Notes under the pieces: generated by a model
What the model was told of the DNA's origin: nothing
Database searches by the model: none
The model's input: the letters and a program-made list of their open reading frames with translations, nothing else
NCBI GenBank assembly: GCA_902651635.1
Contig: CACRSC010000032.1
Coordinates: forward strand, 1 to 42,093
Source of the DNA: Mastigamoeba balamuthi
Lineage: Eukaryota; Evosea; Mastigamoebida; Mastigamoebidae
Direction: 5' to 3'
DNA: 42,093 nt
Program-made: the position numbers and the translations under genes
Shown here: positions 11,457-21,470 of the stretch, one piece after another
Numbering within the stretch: the stretch's first letter is position 1
Layout of the letters: the number at the start of each line of letters is the position of its first letter

Positions 11457-14097
11457 GGCAAGTACCTTGTCGTCTTCGGCTCCCCGTCGTCGCAGTCGTG
11501 GCCCCGCGTGGTCGCAGCCCGCACGGTGCCAGTCGTCGCCAACGTCACCATGTCCGTCGTCAGGGCCAACCTCGCAGATAGTCCAAATGGAGTAGAGTAC
11601 CGCACTGCCGTCTCGTCGGCGGGCGACGTCAATGGCGACCACGTGGCGGACCTTCTGATGTGCCACGCCGACTGGTGGCAGTCGCAGTGCACCGTCGCGC
11701 TGGGCCGTGCCGGCGCGTGGCCTGCGCTCGTTGACGTGTCATCACTCAAAGCGACGAACCGCTCGCTGGCGCTGTCGGCGCTTGGTATGTGGGAGCTCGG
11801 GTCCACTGGTATCGGAGCGCTCGGCGACATCGACGGCGACGGTATCGACGACCTGCTGGTCGCTATCAACGCCTCGCAGTGGCGCTCTGACTGGTACCCA
11901 CACGACAGTGACCGGCGGATGGGCTTCGTCGCCATCATCCGCGGTTGCCGCCAGTGGCCCTGCGCCCGCGTCCACGATGAAAACTGGATGTCGGCGATGG
12001 ACCGCGGGCAGCAGCCGCTGGGCTACACACTCCTTGGCGACACCTCGGCGCCCCGTGTGGGCTCCTCTGTGCACAGTGTTGGCGACCTCGACGGCGACGC
12101 CATCGACGACTTTGCTGTGGGCGCCCCGGGGCTTAGTCGCGTGTACCTGCGCTTCCAGCGGTCGAGAGAGTTGCCACACTTGTCCCCTGTCGACGACCAT
12201 GCGGCGGTTCTCTCCAGCTCCGACTGGGGTGACAAGTTCGGGTGGTCCGTGTCATCTGCGGGCGACGTCAACGGCGACGGCCTGGCTGACGTCGTCGTCG
12301 GTGCCCCCGAGGCCGCCAATGGCACCGGCAGGGTCTTCGTCGTGTTCGGCCAGCGGGGGCGGTGGGCCCCCGGGGCTGCGCTCGACATCGCAGGCCTCAC
12401 CGGGACCAACGGGTTCTCCCTCACTGGAGACGTGAAATGGCCTGGGCTGGGCCTCGAGGTCAGCGGCGTGGGCGACTTCAACGGCGACCACATCGACGAC
12501 CTGCTGGTCAGCGCAGTACGGGTCAGCATGGATACCGTACGTAGCGCCCGCGCGTACGTTGTGCTCGGGAGGAAGAAGTGGCCAGCCAATGTCGCTGTGT
12601 CAGACCTCGACGGCAGAAATGGGTTCGCCGTCGTCGACACTGCGCTGCTGCTATATGTGTCGCTATGGATCACTGTCAGTGGTGCCGGGGACGTCAACGG
12701 CGACAGACTTGCCGATATCGCGGTGGGCGTGCTCCACGCAGAGGAGAGTAGAGTTTTCACGGCGCATGTTTTGTTCGGCACGACCGGCCCGTGGAGCCCC
12801 GTCGTGAGCGTCTCCAAGCTCGACGGCACCGTCGGGTTCACCGCCGAGGGCAGCGTCCTCGACCCTGGTACATTGCGCTTCAGCGTTGCAGCTGCAGGGG
12901 ATGTGAACGGAGACAAGTACGGGGACCTCCTCATGGGCGTATACAAGAGCAACCTTAGTTGTGTTCGGCCACGGAGGAGCCTGGCCTGCGCTGCTCCGGG
13001 GCCACATGCTGCGCAATGCCTCGGCATATGCCGACTGCACAGGGCTGTCTTTTGTCCAGGCGGCTGCTGGGGACCTCAACGGCGACAGTGTTTCCGACGT
13101 GGTGTGCCTGTCGACCAACTCGGATCTGCGCCAGTCGTATGCCAAGGTCCTCTTTGGCCTTAGAGGCGGCAATCCGCAGGAGATGACACGTCGCTGGAGT
13201 AAGGGTACCGGGGTCTTCGCGCTCTCAATTGACTACGACGCGCTGGCTGTTCAGGCCTCTGTCAGCGGGACTGGGGACTTCAACGGGGACAGGGTGGACG
13301 ACCTGCTCATCGGGACCCCCGAGTTCAACTTCAGTTCTGGCAAGGTGTGGGTCTGGTATGGCTCCACAGAGCCCCGTGTCGGCAGGGTCATAATGGGCGA
13401 GTCGGACAGCCTCAACCTGACTGTCGGGAAGCCGTTCTCTCTCGTGGTGCCCAGCGACGCTTTCTCAGCGGGCAGGAGGAAGCTGACCCTGGGCCTGGAC
13501 TGGGATGGCCAGTATGTGTACAAGTGGTTCTCCTTCGACCCAGCGACCAACACGCTCTTGGGGACCCCGCCAACCGAGGACATCGGAGATGTATTCCCAG
13601 TCCTCCTCAGGGCACAGAACGACAGGGGAGTGTCTGTGGCCCAGAGGCTCTACGTCCGCGTTCTCAACTCACTCAGCATCGACCTCGGTGCCAACAACGA
13701 GACAGTGATTTTTGGAGGAGAGCCCAGGTCCGAGACTGTGCTGGCGCCCATCACAGTCACGTCGGTGGGAACCACCGTGCATGTGGAGGCCACCGCATGC
13801 CCTGGTGTCAAGTTGTTCTCCAACGAGAGCAGCTCGGAAGCAAAGGAGACCCAGGGGGAGAAATGGATAGCTGAGGGAAGCGCTGCAGGCGTAAGCAAGC
13901 TGCTCTCCAGGCTTGTGTTCCGCCATTCTGGGCACGGCCAGCAAGAGTTCACTCTGAACCTTGTGGCCACTGATGGCCTTGGCGGGAAGGTGGCTGCCCA
14001 CATTACCTGTCGCAGAGACATTTCTGATTCGACAATCTGCATGGAGATCCTGTGGCAATCGTGGCCTGTCGTTGCCCTGCTGGGTTGCATCTTCTAG
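11448..14097 (+). pseudogene. FG-GAP repeat surface protein 3, 5'-truncated with a frameshift
   Basis: This matches the 16,843 paralog from about residue 336 to the end: FG-GAP repeats 6 to 14, the cadherin-like domain, and a short hydrophobic tail. There is no start codon or signal peptide, because the gene begins at the inverted joint. One extra A at about 12,956 breaks the frame within the linker before repeat 13; removing it restores the FG motif. The frame is otherwise open to TAG at 14095-14097. Propeller loops at 11,540-11,960 differ strongly from the other copies. The calcium loops (for example at 12,070-12,110 and 12,470-12,500) are intact. Regulation cannot be assessed because the 5' end is absent. 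Confidence 0.8.
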
Positions 14098-15379
14098 TCT
14101 CTGTACAGGTTGAATCACGTATCCACCACCTATATGTAGAGTGGATGACCGCCTCTCTTCCTCAGAGCAGTAAACAGAGCTGAGCATTCTCATCTTCCTG
14201 AGTATAGTATCTTTATTACTACTCCGATTCAGCAAAAAAGATCCAGCCAAAAAGGGATGAACTAAGCCCTGACCCCCTGGGGGGTACTTTTAACTCTATA
14301 GACTGGTAGAGGACGTATACTCATGCCAGAGTGCGGGGGGTTTATCTGCTAAAAAAAATTTTGCAAAGGGATCATCTCGGCCCTGACCTCAATAACATGA
14401 AATGATGTATTCTAAGTGTATTAAATCTGATTCCTGAATGATCTTATCAAAAACCCTGGATCATTTTTGCTGAAGCGGAGTGGTACATTGTAATTCACTT
14501 CTTCCTTTACTAATGAGGATAAGCCCTTGCAGGGTCAGAAGGAACTCTTGTGAGAGGGAAGATGTTCAAGATGAGAGATGTGCATGAGAAGGACGATTAT
14601 CTGCCAGATCCTATACCAGAGTTTCCACTGGGAGATGGCTATCTGTCACCAGTAATTGAATTTTCCTTTTTCCGACTTTATCTCACTCATATGTCTTTGC
14701 AGCCAAACGTACCATTTTACCAGTTTGGAAAAAACACTAATAAGTGAAAAAGTCGTTTTTAAACGACATATCGAAAAAATGAGAAAAACTAAGTCAAAGT
14801 ATGGCATAAATAATGATAAAGTTAACTTGAAAAACTCAATAGAAACAGATAAGAGATGCACCAAACAAACTTAAAATCAAGTGGCTGGCAGGGGGACGGG
14901 ATCTCTGTGGAGCTCTGGATTTCTCTAAGAAAATCAGATCAGTAATGACTTACTGGTCTTTGTCTCAGAGCCTGCTGAAGACTTGTGAGTTGCTCACAGA
15001 GCTACATCATGAAGGAAAGTTCAGTGTGATGGCAATATCTGAGAAAAGACGGTTGGGAGTGCTGATGTCAGGCAACCCTCTTTTGAGTTTGTTGGTTATA
15101 CGGACACTGTGCCTTTTGGCCCTTCCTTCATCACACCCAGCCCGTTCATTTTTTAAAAATATGATAGGGTTCAGGGGGCACGGTGGCTCTCTGCCACAGG
15201 GGTGCTACACACACTGGTTGTGTGTTAGCTGTTTCAGTAAAGCGATTCCGGAATTGCTGCCAAGTGTTGGTTGTACAACATTGGGAAGTGCCTGAAGCAC
15301 ACAGGCAGTCCCTGTTAGTACTCCTCCCTTTTCCCAAATCCATAGGTGTATTGCATGGTTTCCCTTTCCGAAAGAATGC
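14098..15379. other. AT-rich intergenic stretch, no gene recognised
   Basis: The 3' flank of gene 3 has a small stem (ATCCAC at about 14,120 pairing with GTGGAT at about 14,140), followed by a TAAACAG sequence, a possible polyadenylation site. From 14,200 to about 15,200 the sequence is AT-rich, with short frames only. The GTGGGG-type spacing and reading frames give no supported gene. Confidence 0.3.
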
Positions 15380-16421
15380 CAGAAGCACAGTTCCTCTTCA
15401 CTCTCTTCAGCTTCTTCACTTTCATCACTGACATCATCAGACTTGCTCTTAGCGCTCTGCTCACCTGCTCTGGCGTGCTTGGCCTGTAGCAATGTTCGAT
15501 TAAATAGACTTAATACTGGAAAATGTACCTTGTCCAGATGTTGCTCAGCCAGCTCTTTTATCTGTCTCTCCTCTGGAAAAATGTGTTATCAATCAAAAAT
15601 GAGAAAGAAGTCTTTTTGTATTAAAAACCTTTTTTGGAGGTAGAGATGAGCTCGGTCTCTGCTGCATCTGGTGCCTGTGTGGCCTTTGCTGCCTCTGCTG
15701 CCTTGGCTGTCTCTGCTGTCTTTGCTGTCTCTGAGGCCCTGGCTGCCTCTGCTGCCTGTGCTGCCTTGCTATGGCTGTCTCTGCTACCTGTGCTGCCTTG
15801 GCTGCCTCTGCTGTCTCTGCGGCCCTGGCCACCTCTGCTGCCTGTGCTGCTACTCGTTCTGCAGACACATTATCTGGTGCTGTGAGAATATTGTATCCAA
15901 CATCAAAAAATGAGTGAACATATAAACAAATAGCTCATTACGTTTCAGAAGTCCCCTTGGAGAAATGGTCGCCTCTCCTCCTTGCATCCAGATCTGAGTC
16001 AGTACAGTGCACATATGGGGCTCTCTACTAAAGTTAAAAAATACTGTGAGTATGAAAGCTTAGATGAAAGGTACACGTTTTTGGCCTCATTGCCAAGGCA
16101 CATGGTGATTGTGATAACCCTGTCTCCCAGATGAAGGGTAGCCTCGTACAGCTGTCCTACCACCAGCATCATTGCTGGTCTCTGGGCCCAGTGCGCAATT
16201 CTGTACAGAGGTGGTTTGGGCATCACCATTCCATGCAGAGATTCCAACTCTGCCAGTAAGATCAGGTCGAACTCCATCATCTCGGGCTTGGAGGGAGAGG
16301 GAACAACAACCTTCTTGGCCTTGCACTTGCGCTGCCCTGCTGTTACTGAGAAAGAGAGCGGTTTCTCATCATTTGTTTTTTCTCTCATTTCAATTTCTTC
16401 TTTCTCCAGATATTGTTGCAC
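15380..16421 (-). CDS. Intron-containing Ala/Glu-rich coiled-coil gene, unknown function (partial model)
   Basis: The minus strand shows exons joined by good splice sites. An exon from 16,421 to about 16,080 encodes a mixed-charge segment with a Lys-rich patch. An Ala/Glu-rich stretch lies at about 15,870-15,620. An intron, GTTTTTAATAC to TTTCCAG, lies at about 15,632-15,574. A helix-forming exon containing IKELAEQHLDK follows. A second intron, GTACATTTTCC to GCTACAG, lies at about 15,535-15,487. The last segment is Ser/Asp/Glu-rich (SDDVSDESEEAEESEEE). These introns are AT-rich, unlike those of the right-hand genes. Within the Ala/Glu repeat the frame changes once near 15,770, either an indel in the repeat or a missed intron. 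Start, stop and family are unknown. Confidence 0.4.
15655..15860. repeat. CTG/CTGCCT-type minisatellite, coding on minus strand
   Basis: Degenerate short units around GCTGCCTCTGCTGCCTTGG run for about 200 bp. On the minus strand they encode an Ala-Glu-Thr-Ala-Lys repeat likely to form a helix. The phase change near 15,770 is typical of slippage in such tracts. Confidence 0.6.
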
Positions 16422-16714
16422 GAGTCAAAATATGCACTTCTGTACACTCCATTTCAATCCATATTTGGTACGTTTTCTCATTTTCCGGGTCATTTTTGCT
16501 ACAAAAAAGCCAAATTGCCCCCCTTTCCCTTCCACAGGAATATGGCTCACTGGCTTGGTGTCTGTTTCAGCTCTGGCTCGTTTCTGTGTGTCACTGTGAA
16601 TGATTCATGTAGTTCTCTCTCATTTCTACCCGAAGCTGTTTCGGCACAGGCCATAGCTCCAAGCTGGTGTGTCTTCTATTGAGAGGGGAAGATAAGTCCC
16701 TCTGGAGAACTGTT

Positions 16715-16748
16715 GGATATTTCGGAGAACATATCATGGTTCAGGATC
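16715..16748 (+). promoter_or_regulatory. 34-bp block conserved upstream of FG-GAP genes (copy 2)
   Basis: Identical to 4,873-4,906. It is followed at once by a hairpin, 16,749-16,758 (GGAAAACAGA) pairing with 16,766-16,774 (TCTGTTTCC) with one bulged base, which the first gene lacks. The leader then becomes alike again about 28 bp before the ATG. Confidence 0.5.
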
Positions 16749-16842
16749 GGAAAACAGAAATTGCGTCTGTTTCCTTTAACATCACACACACCTGTGCAGC
16801 ACAACACAACACAACACACCTCCACTACCCCACACCTTGCAA

Positions 16843-19800
16843 ATGAAGCCCGCAGCACCGCCAGCCCTCTGGGCCCTGTCGCTGCTGCTGCTCTGCGCTG
16901 CCCTGCGTGCCTCTGGTGCCCCCGACCCCTCCGTCCCCGTGTGGCCCTCGGGCGTCGCCCTCGTCAACGCCACGCAGGCCACCGACGCTGGCTACGTACT
17001 CTCCGCTCCCCCGTCGCCGTCGCCATACCTCCTCTTCGACGCCGGCACCGCCGCCTCCCCCGCGGGCGACGTCGACGGCGACGCCGTCCCCGACATCGTC
17101 ACCGCCGGCCACGGCGCCATCCACGTCGTCCTCGGCCCCGTGACGTCACGGTCGTCGCTCGGGTCGCTCGTCAGGCGCGGCAGAGCGCACCACCTCACCG
17201 CGCCCGAGTGCACGGGCCACGGCGAGGATGACGTGGTGAACGTGGCGGCGGCGGGAGACGTTGACGGCGACGGCCTCGCTGACGTGGTGTTGGTCTGCGG
17301 GAAGACGGCGTTCATGCTGCTGGGCCGCCCACGCAACGCCACGTGGCCGTCGTCGACCACGGAGCTCGTCGCTGTCCGCTCGGTCGACGGGCGCGCAGGC
17401 GGCGTGGGCGACGTCGACGGCGACAAGCTCGGCGACCTCTGCTTCGCCAGAGCCGACGGGTCCGTCGCCCTCGTCCTCGGCAGGGCGGTGACGTGGCGCA
17501 GCGTGGCGGCAGTCGACGTGGCCAAGGCCGACGCGCCGGTGGTCGTCGTCAGGGGGGCGAGGATGTTCGGGGGCGCCGGGGACGTGGACGGCGACGGGGT
17601 GGGCGACGTGGTGATGGGCAACGCTGGGCTGTCGCCGGGGGGCGTGGCCGGGGCGGGCAGCGCGTTCGTCGTGTTCGGGCGCAGGGACTGGCCCCGCGAG
17701 GTCGACCTGCTGGACCGCGCAGCTGTCGGCGTCGTGACGTTGGAGGGGCAGGGCGAGGGCGACGCGCTGGGCGCCGCTGTCGCCGGGGTGGGCGACGTCA
17801 ACGGGGACGGGTCGCCCGACGTGGCGGCGGCCATGGCCATGTGCAAGGACTGCGAGTACGGCAAGTACCTCGTCGTCTTCGGCGCCCCGTCGTCGCGGTC
17901 GTGGCCCCGCGTGGTCGCAGCCCGCACGGCGCCCGTCGTTGCCAACGTCACCATGTCGTTCATCGAGTCCAATGGCCATTCGAGCGGCGCCCTGCCATCG
18001 GAGATACACGCTGCCGTCTCGTCGGCGGGCGACGTCAACGGCGACCACGTGGCGGACCTGCTGCTGTGCTACGCCAGTGACGGCTGGAGCGGGTGGCTAC
18101 AGTGCACCATAACGCTGGGAAGCACAGGCGCGTGGCCCGCGGTCGTCGACGTGTCGTCGCGCCATGCCACTATCCGCTCGCTGCCGCTGTCGACGCGTCT
18201 CGCGTGGAACATCGGGTCCTCTGCCGTCGGTGCCCTCGGCGACATCGACGGCGACGGCCTCGACGATGTGCTGTTCTCCGCGCAGGGCCCGCAGCTGCAC
18301 CCCCTCTACAGGGACCAGCGCATGGGCTTCGTCGCCGTCATCCGCGGCTGCCGCCAGTGGCCCCGCGTGGGGGTTAACTCCAGAAACTGGACGTCGGCGA
18401 TGGACCGCGGGCAGCAGCCGCTGGGCTACACGCTGCTCGGCGACACCTCGGCGCCCCGTGTGGGCTCCTCTGTGCACAGCGTCGGCGACCTCGATGGCGA
18501 CGGCCTCGCCGACTTTGCTGTGGGCGCCCCGGGGCTCAGCCGCGTGTACCTGCACTTCCAGCGGCCCGCCCACTCGTCGTCCATCGACGACCACGCGGCG
18601 GTGATCTCCAGCAACGACTGGGGCGACCAGTTCGGGTGGTCCGTGTCATCTGCGGGCGACGTCAACGGCGACGGCCTGGCTGATATCGTCGTCGGTGCCC
18701 CCGAGGCTGCCAACGGCACCGGCAGGGTCTTCGTCGTGTTCGGCCAGCGGGGGCGGTGGGCCCCCGGGGCTGCGCTGGACGTCGCGGGCCTCAACGGGAC
18801 CAACGGGTTCGCCCTCACTGGAGACGTGGACTGGCCTGGGCTGGGCTTCGAGGTCAGCAGAGTGGGCGACTTCAACGGCGACCGCATCGACGACCTGCTG
18901 GTCAGCGCAGTGCGGGTCAGCATGAGGACCGTCGGCAGCGCCAGGGCGTACGTTGTGCTGGGGAGGAAGCAGTGGCCCGCCACAATCGCGGTGTTGGGTC
19001 TCAATGGAAGCAATGGGTTCGCTGTCGACACTGCCCTGGTGAATTCTTCACAGTGGTTTGCCATCAGCAACGCCGGGGACGTCAACGCCGACGGGTTCGC
19101 TGACGTCGCGCTGGGCGCTCTCCATGCTTCTGGGCAGAATATGTTCAGGGCGCATGTTTTGTTCGGCACGACCGGCCCGTGGAGCCCCATCGTGAGCGTC
19201 TCCAAGCTCGACGGCATAGTCGGGTTCACTGTAGAGGGGTCCTCGTATGCCACCGACGAGCTCTGGCGCTTCAGCATCGCCGCCGCGGGGGACGTGAACG
19301 GGGACAAGTACGGGGACCTCCTCATGGGGGCGAGCATGAACAACTTTGTCGTGCTCGGCCACGGCGGAGACTGGACAGCGCTGCTCCAGGGTCAAGAGCT
19401 GCGCAACACCTCAGCCTTCATGTACTGTTCGTGGATGTACTCAGTCCAGATGGCTGCTGGGGACCTCAACGGCGACAGCGTTTCTGATGTTGTGTGTCTG
19501 TCGACAAATCCAATGCAGCTCGAGTCTCATGCCAAGGTCCTCTTTGGCGTTGCCGGCGGCACACCACAAGACATGGCAGACCGCTGGAAGGATGACACTG
19601 GGGTCTTCACACTCTCCATCGGCTACGACGCGCTGGCTGTCCAGGCGTCTGTCAGCGGGGCCGGGGACTTCAACGGGGACAGGGTGGACGACCTGCTCAT
19701 CGGGACCCCCGAGTTCAACTCCAGTTCTGGCAAGGTGTGGGTCTGGTATGGCTCCACAGAGCCCCATATCGGCAGGGTCGTAATGGGCGAGTCGGACAGC

Positions 19801-20490
19801 CTCAACCTGACTGTTGGGAAGCCGTTCTCTCTTGTGGTGCCCAGCGATGCTTTCTCAGCGGGCAGGAGGAAGCTGACCCTGGGCCTGGACTGGGATGGCC
19901 AGTATGTGTACAAGTGGTTCTCCTTCGACCCAGTGACCAGCACGCTCTCGGGGACTCCGCCAACCAATGATATTGGATTTACATTCCCGGTCTTCCTCAA
20001 GGCGGAGAACGACAGGGGAGTGTCTGTGGCCCAGAGGCTCTACGTCCGTGTTCTCAACTCGCTCAGCGTCGACCTCGGTACCAACAGCGAGACGGTGATT
20101 TTTGGAGGAGAGCCCAGGTCCGAGACTGTGCTGGCGCCCATCACAGTGACGTCAGAGGGAACCATCGTGCATGTGGAGATCACCACGTACTCCGGTGCCA
20201 AGCTGTTCTCCAAGGAGAGCAGCCCAGAGGCCAAGCAGACCAAGGGGGAGAAATGGACAGCCGATGGGAGCGCCATAGGAGTGAGCAAGCTGCTCTCCAG
20301 GCTTGTGTTCAGCCATTCTGGACTCGGCCAGCAAGAGTTCACTCTGAACCTTGTAGCCACGGATGATCTCGGTGGGAAGGTGGCTGCTCAGATATCCTGT
20401 CGCAGAGGAGCCATGGACTCGGCAATGCGTCTGGAGTTCGTATGGCAATCGTGGCCTGTTGTTGCTGGGCTGTCTTTGCTGCTTGGCTAA
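16843..20490 (+). CDS. FG-GAP repeat surface protein 4 (intact, 1,215 aa)
   Basis: This is the reference member of the cluster. The ATG at 16843 is chosen because the signal peptide MKPAAPPALWALSLLLLC starts there and the same ATG serves gene 1. An upstream TTG in frame is not needed. Fourteen FG-GAP repeats follow, such as DVDGDAVPD near residue 80 and DFNGDRVDDL near 950. Repeat 11 has DVNADGFAD, so its calcium loop is altered. A cadherin-like domain lies at about residues 980-1090, then a beta-rich segment, then a hydrophobic C-terminus of about 15 residues without a tail, consistent with GPI anchoring. Several N-glycosylation sites (NAT, NGT, NLT) are present. The protein should sit outside the cell. 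FG-GAP propellers bind ligands through inter-blade loops, and the loops at residues 370-500 vary most among copies. It is intronless, unlike the genes to the right. AATAAA lies about 46 bp after the stop. Confidence 0.92.
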   Translation: MKPAAPPALWALSLLLLCAALRASGAPDPSVPVWPSGVALVNATQATDAGYVLSAPPSPSPYLLFDAGTAASPAGDVDGDAVPDIVTAGHGAIHVVLGPVTSRSSLGSLVRRGRAHHLTAPECTGHGEDDVVNVAAAGDVDGDGLADVVLVCGKTAFMLLGRPRNATWPSSTTELVAVRSVDGRAGGVGDVDGDKLGDLCFARADGSVALVLGRAVTWRSVAAVDVAKADAPVVVVRGARMFGGAGDVDGDGVGDVVMGNAGLSPGGVAGAGSAFVVFGRRDWPREVDLLDRAAVGVVTLEGQGEGDALGAAVAGVGDVNGDGSPDVAAAMAMCKDCEYGKYLVVFGAPSSRSWPRVVAARTAPVVANVTMSFIESNGHSSGALPSEIHAAVSSAGDVNGDHVADLLLCYASDGWSGWLQCTITLGSTGAWPAVVDVSSRHATIRSLPLSTRLAWNIGSSAVGALGDIDGDGLDDVLFSAQGPQLHPLYRDQRMGFVAVIRGCRQWPRVGVNSRNWTSAMDRGQQPLGYTLLGDTSAPRVGSSVHSVGDLDGDGLADFAVGAPGLSRVYLHFQRPAHSSSIDDHAAVISSNDWGDQFGWSVSSAGDVNGDGLADIVVGAPEAANGTGRVFVVFGQRGRWAPGAALDVAGLNGTNGFALTGDVDWPGLGFEVSRVGDFNGDRIDDLLVSAVRVSMRTVGSARAYVVLGRKQWPATIAVLGLNGSNGFAVDTALVNSSQWFAISNAGDVNADGFADVALGALHASGQNMFRAHVLFGTTGPWSPIVSVSKLDGIVGFTVEGSSYATDELWRFSIAAAGDVNGDKYGDLLMGASMNNFVVLGHGGDWTALLQGQELRNTSAFMYCSWMYSVQMAAGDLNGDSVSDVVCLSTNPMQLESHAKVLFGVAGGTPQDMADRWKDDTGVFTLSIGYDALAVQASVSGAGDFNGDRVDDLLIGTPEFNSSSGKVWVWYGSTEPHIGRVVMGESDSLNLTVGKPFSLVVPSDAFSAGRRKLTLGLDWDGQYVYKWFSFDPVTSTLSGTPPTNDIGFTFPVFLKAENDRGVSVAQRLYVRVLNSLSVDLGTNSETVIFGGEPRSETVLAPITVTSEGTIVHVEITTYSGAKLFSKESSPEAKQTKGEKWTADGSAIGVSKLLSRLVFSHSGLGQQEFTLNLVATDDLGGKVAAQISCRRGAMDSAMRLEFVWQSWPVVAGLSLLLG

Positions 20491-21034
20491 TCTACGATCT
20501 GGTTGGTTCATAAAGTGGCCGTCTCCCTTACGCAATAAACAGATCAGAGACAATACGCTCTCCGCTCCTCAACCAAACTCCTGCGACTCATTTGGTGACC
20601 TCACTCTTTGTTACTGTTTTTAATATCAGTGTGAAAATCTCATAGAGAGGCCTACCGACCCACATTGTCTGTGCAGTGGGCCATGGTAGCAGTGTGCCTG
20701 ACATGAGCGGGGGCCCAACGTGTGGCATACACAAGGGCCCAGCTCAACTTGCGTGAGAGCCGAACAAAAAAGTCCATGCATACCATACCGCATGCACAAC
20801 ATGAGCGAGGAGCATGCATGCGTGACATGTGTGAGGGCCTCTCTAGCGCGCTAGGGTACCGCATGCCCAGGGACCTGGCACACGTGACGTGCGCCAGCCC
20901 AGCAGGTGCGACATATGAGGGCCTGGGTGCCAGCACGAGTTTCCAGAATGTGCATCGATAACGTGCACAGGGATGCAAGGATGCTGTCAGTTCGTCCAGA
21001 CTACTCTTCTGTGCACAATAGTGCTCAGACTCGA
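20491..21034. other. 3' flank of FG-GAP gene 4 and unassigned repeat-like sequence
   Basis: An AATAAACAG sequence at about 20,535 is a likely polyadenylation signal for the upstream gene. From 20,640 on there is GC-mixed sequence rich in GCATG and CACGTG-type words but no gene I can support. Confidence 0.4.
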
Positions 21035-21260
21035 AATACCGTTCTTGGGAATCAGAGTTGTGGCCTGGCCAGCAAATTCTCCGATCTCAACCTAAGAAAG
21101 AACCTCTGGAAAGAGCTCAAGCACCTTGTATGGGCAAGGAAGCCTGTCAATAGAGAGCAATTGGTCAGACAATCAATCAAGGACGAGTGGGGAAAATAAC
21201 CCCCAGCTTACTCGAACTTGACCAGAGCAAAAAAAAAACTGATGACAGTGGCTCCCCTGG
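21035..21260 (+). pseudogene. Tc1/mariner transposase C-terminal remnant
   Basis: The frame at about 21,035-21,199 reads SKFSDLNLRKNLWKELKHLV and then ARKPVNREQLVRQSIKDEW. This fits the end of Tc1-type DDE transposases, where the pattern is PAQSPDLNPIENLWxELK. The third catalytic acid, Glu in PIEN, is Lys here (RKN). The frame hits TAA right after EWGK, and homology fades after about 21,230. The N-terminal domain and the first two Asp are not visible and I saw no terminal repeats. It is a dead fragment. Confidence 0.75.
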
Positions 21261-21470
21261 TATCATGCAGCATGGCTATGAGAGGATCGGCCCAACTCAA
21301 GGGAACATATGGCCACTTCTGTGAGAAGGACATGTGCCCTCCTGCATTGTGGTTAGGGCAGTTTTACCTCTCTTGCTCTTTGGGTTTTCATTTAAAATGA
21401 AAACAGCTGAGATCTGTTAGATATTTCAGAGTCTGGAGCTCCAATGGGACTTCCTATCAAACACTACAGT
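21261..21470. other. Spacer between two element remnants
   Basis: No coding signal is visible. It contains an A-run at about 21,228-21,238 and AT-rich sequence before the retroelement tail. Confidence 0.3.

Noticed and set aside
11448-11938. Extension of gene 2 upstream to 11,938 on the minus strand
   Set aside because: Beyond 11,447 this frame is the antisense of gene 3 and has no similarity to the missing N-terminus.
15655-15860. Possible CRISPR or regularly spaced repeat
   Set aside because: Units are degenerate, contiguous and lack unique spacers. It is a minisatellite in a probable coding region.
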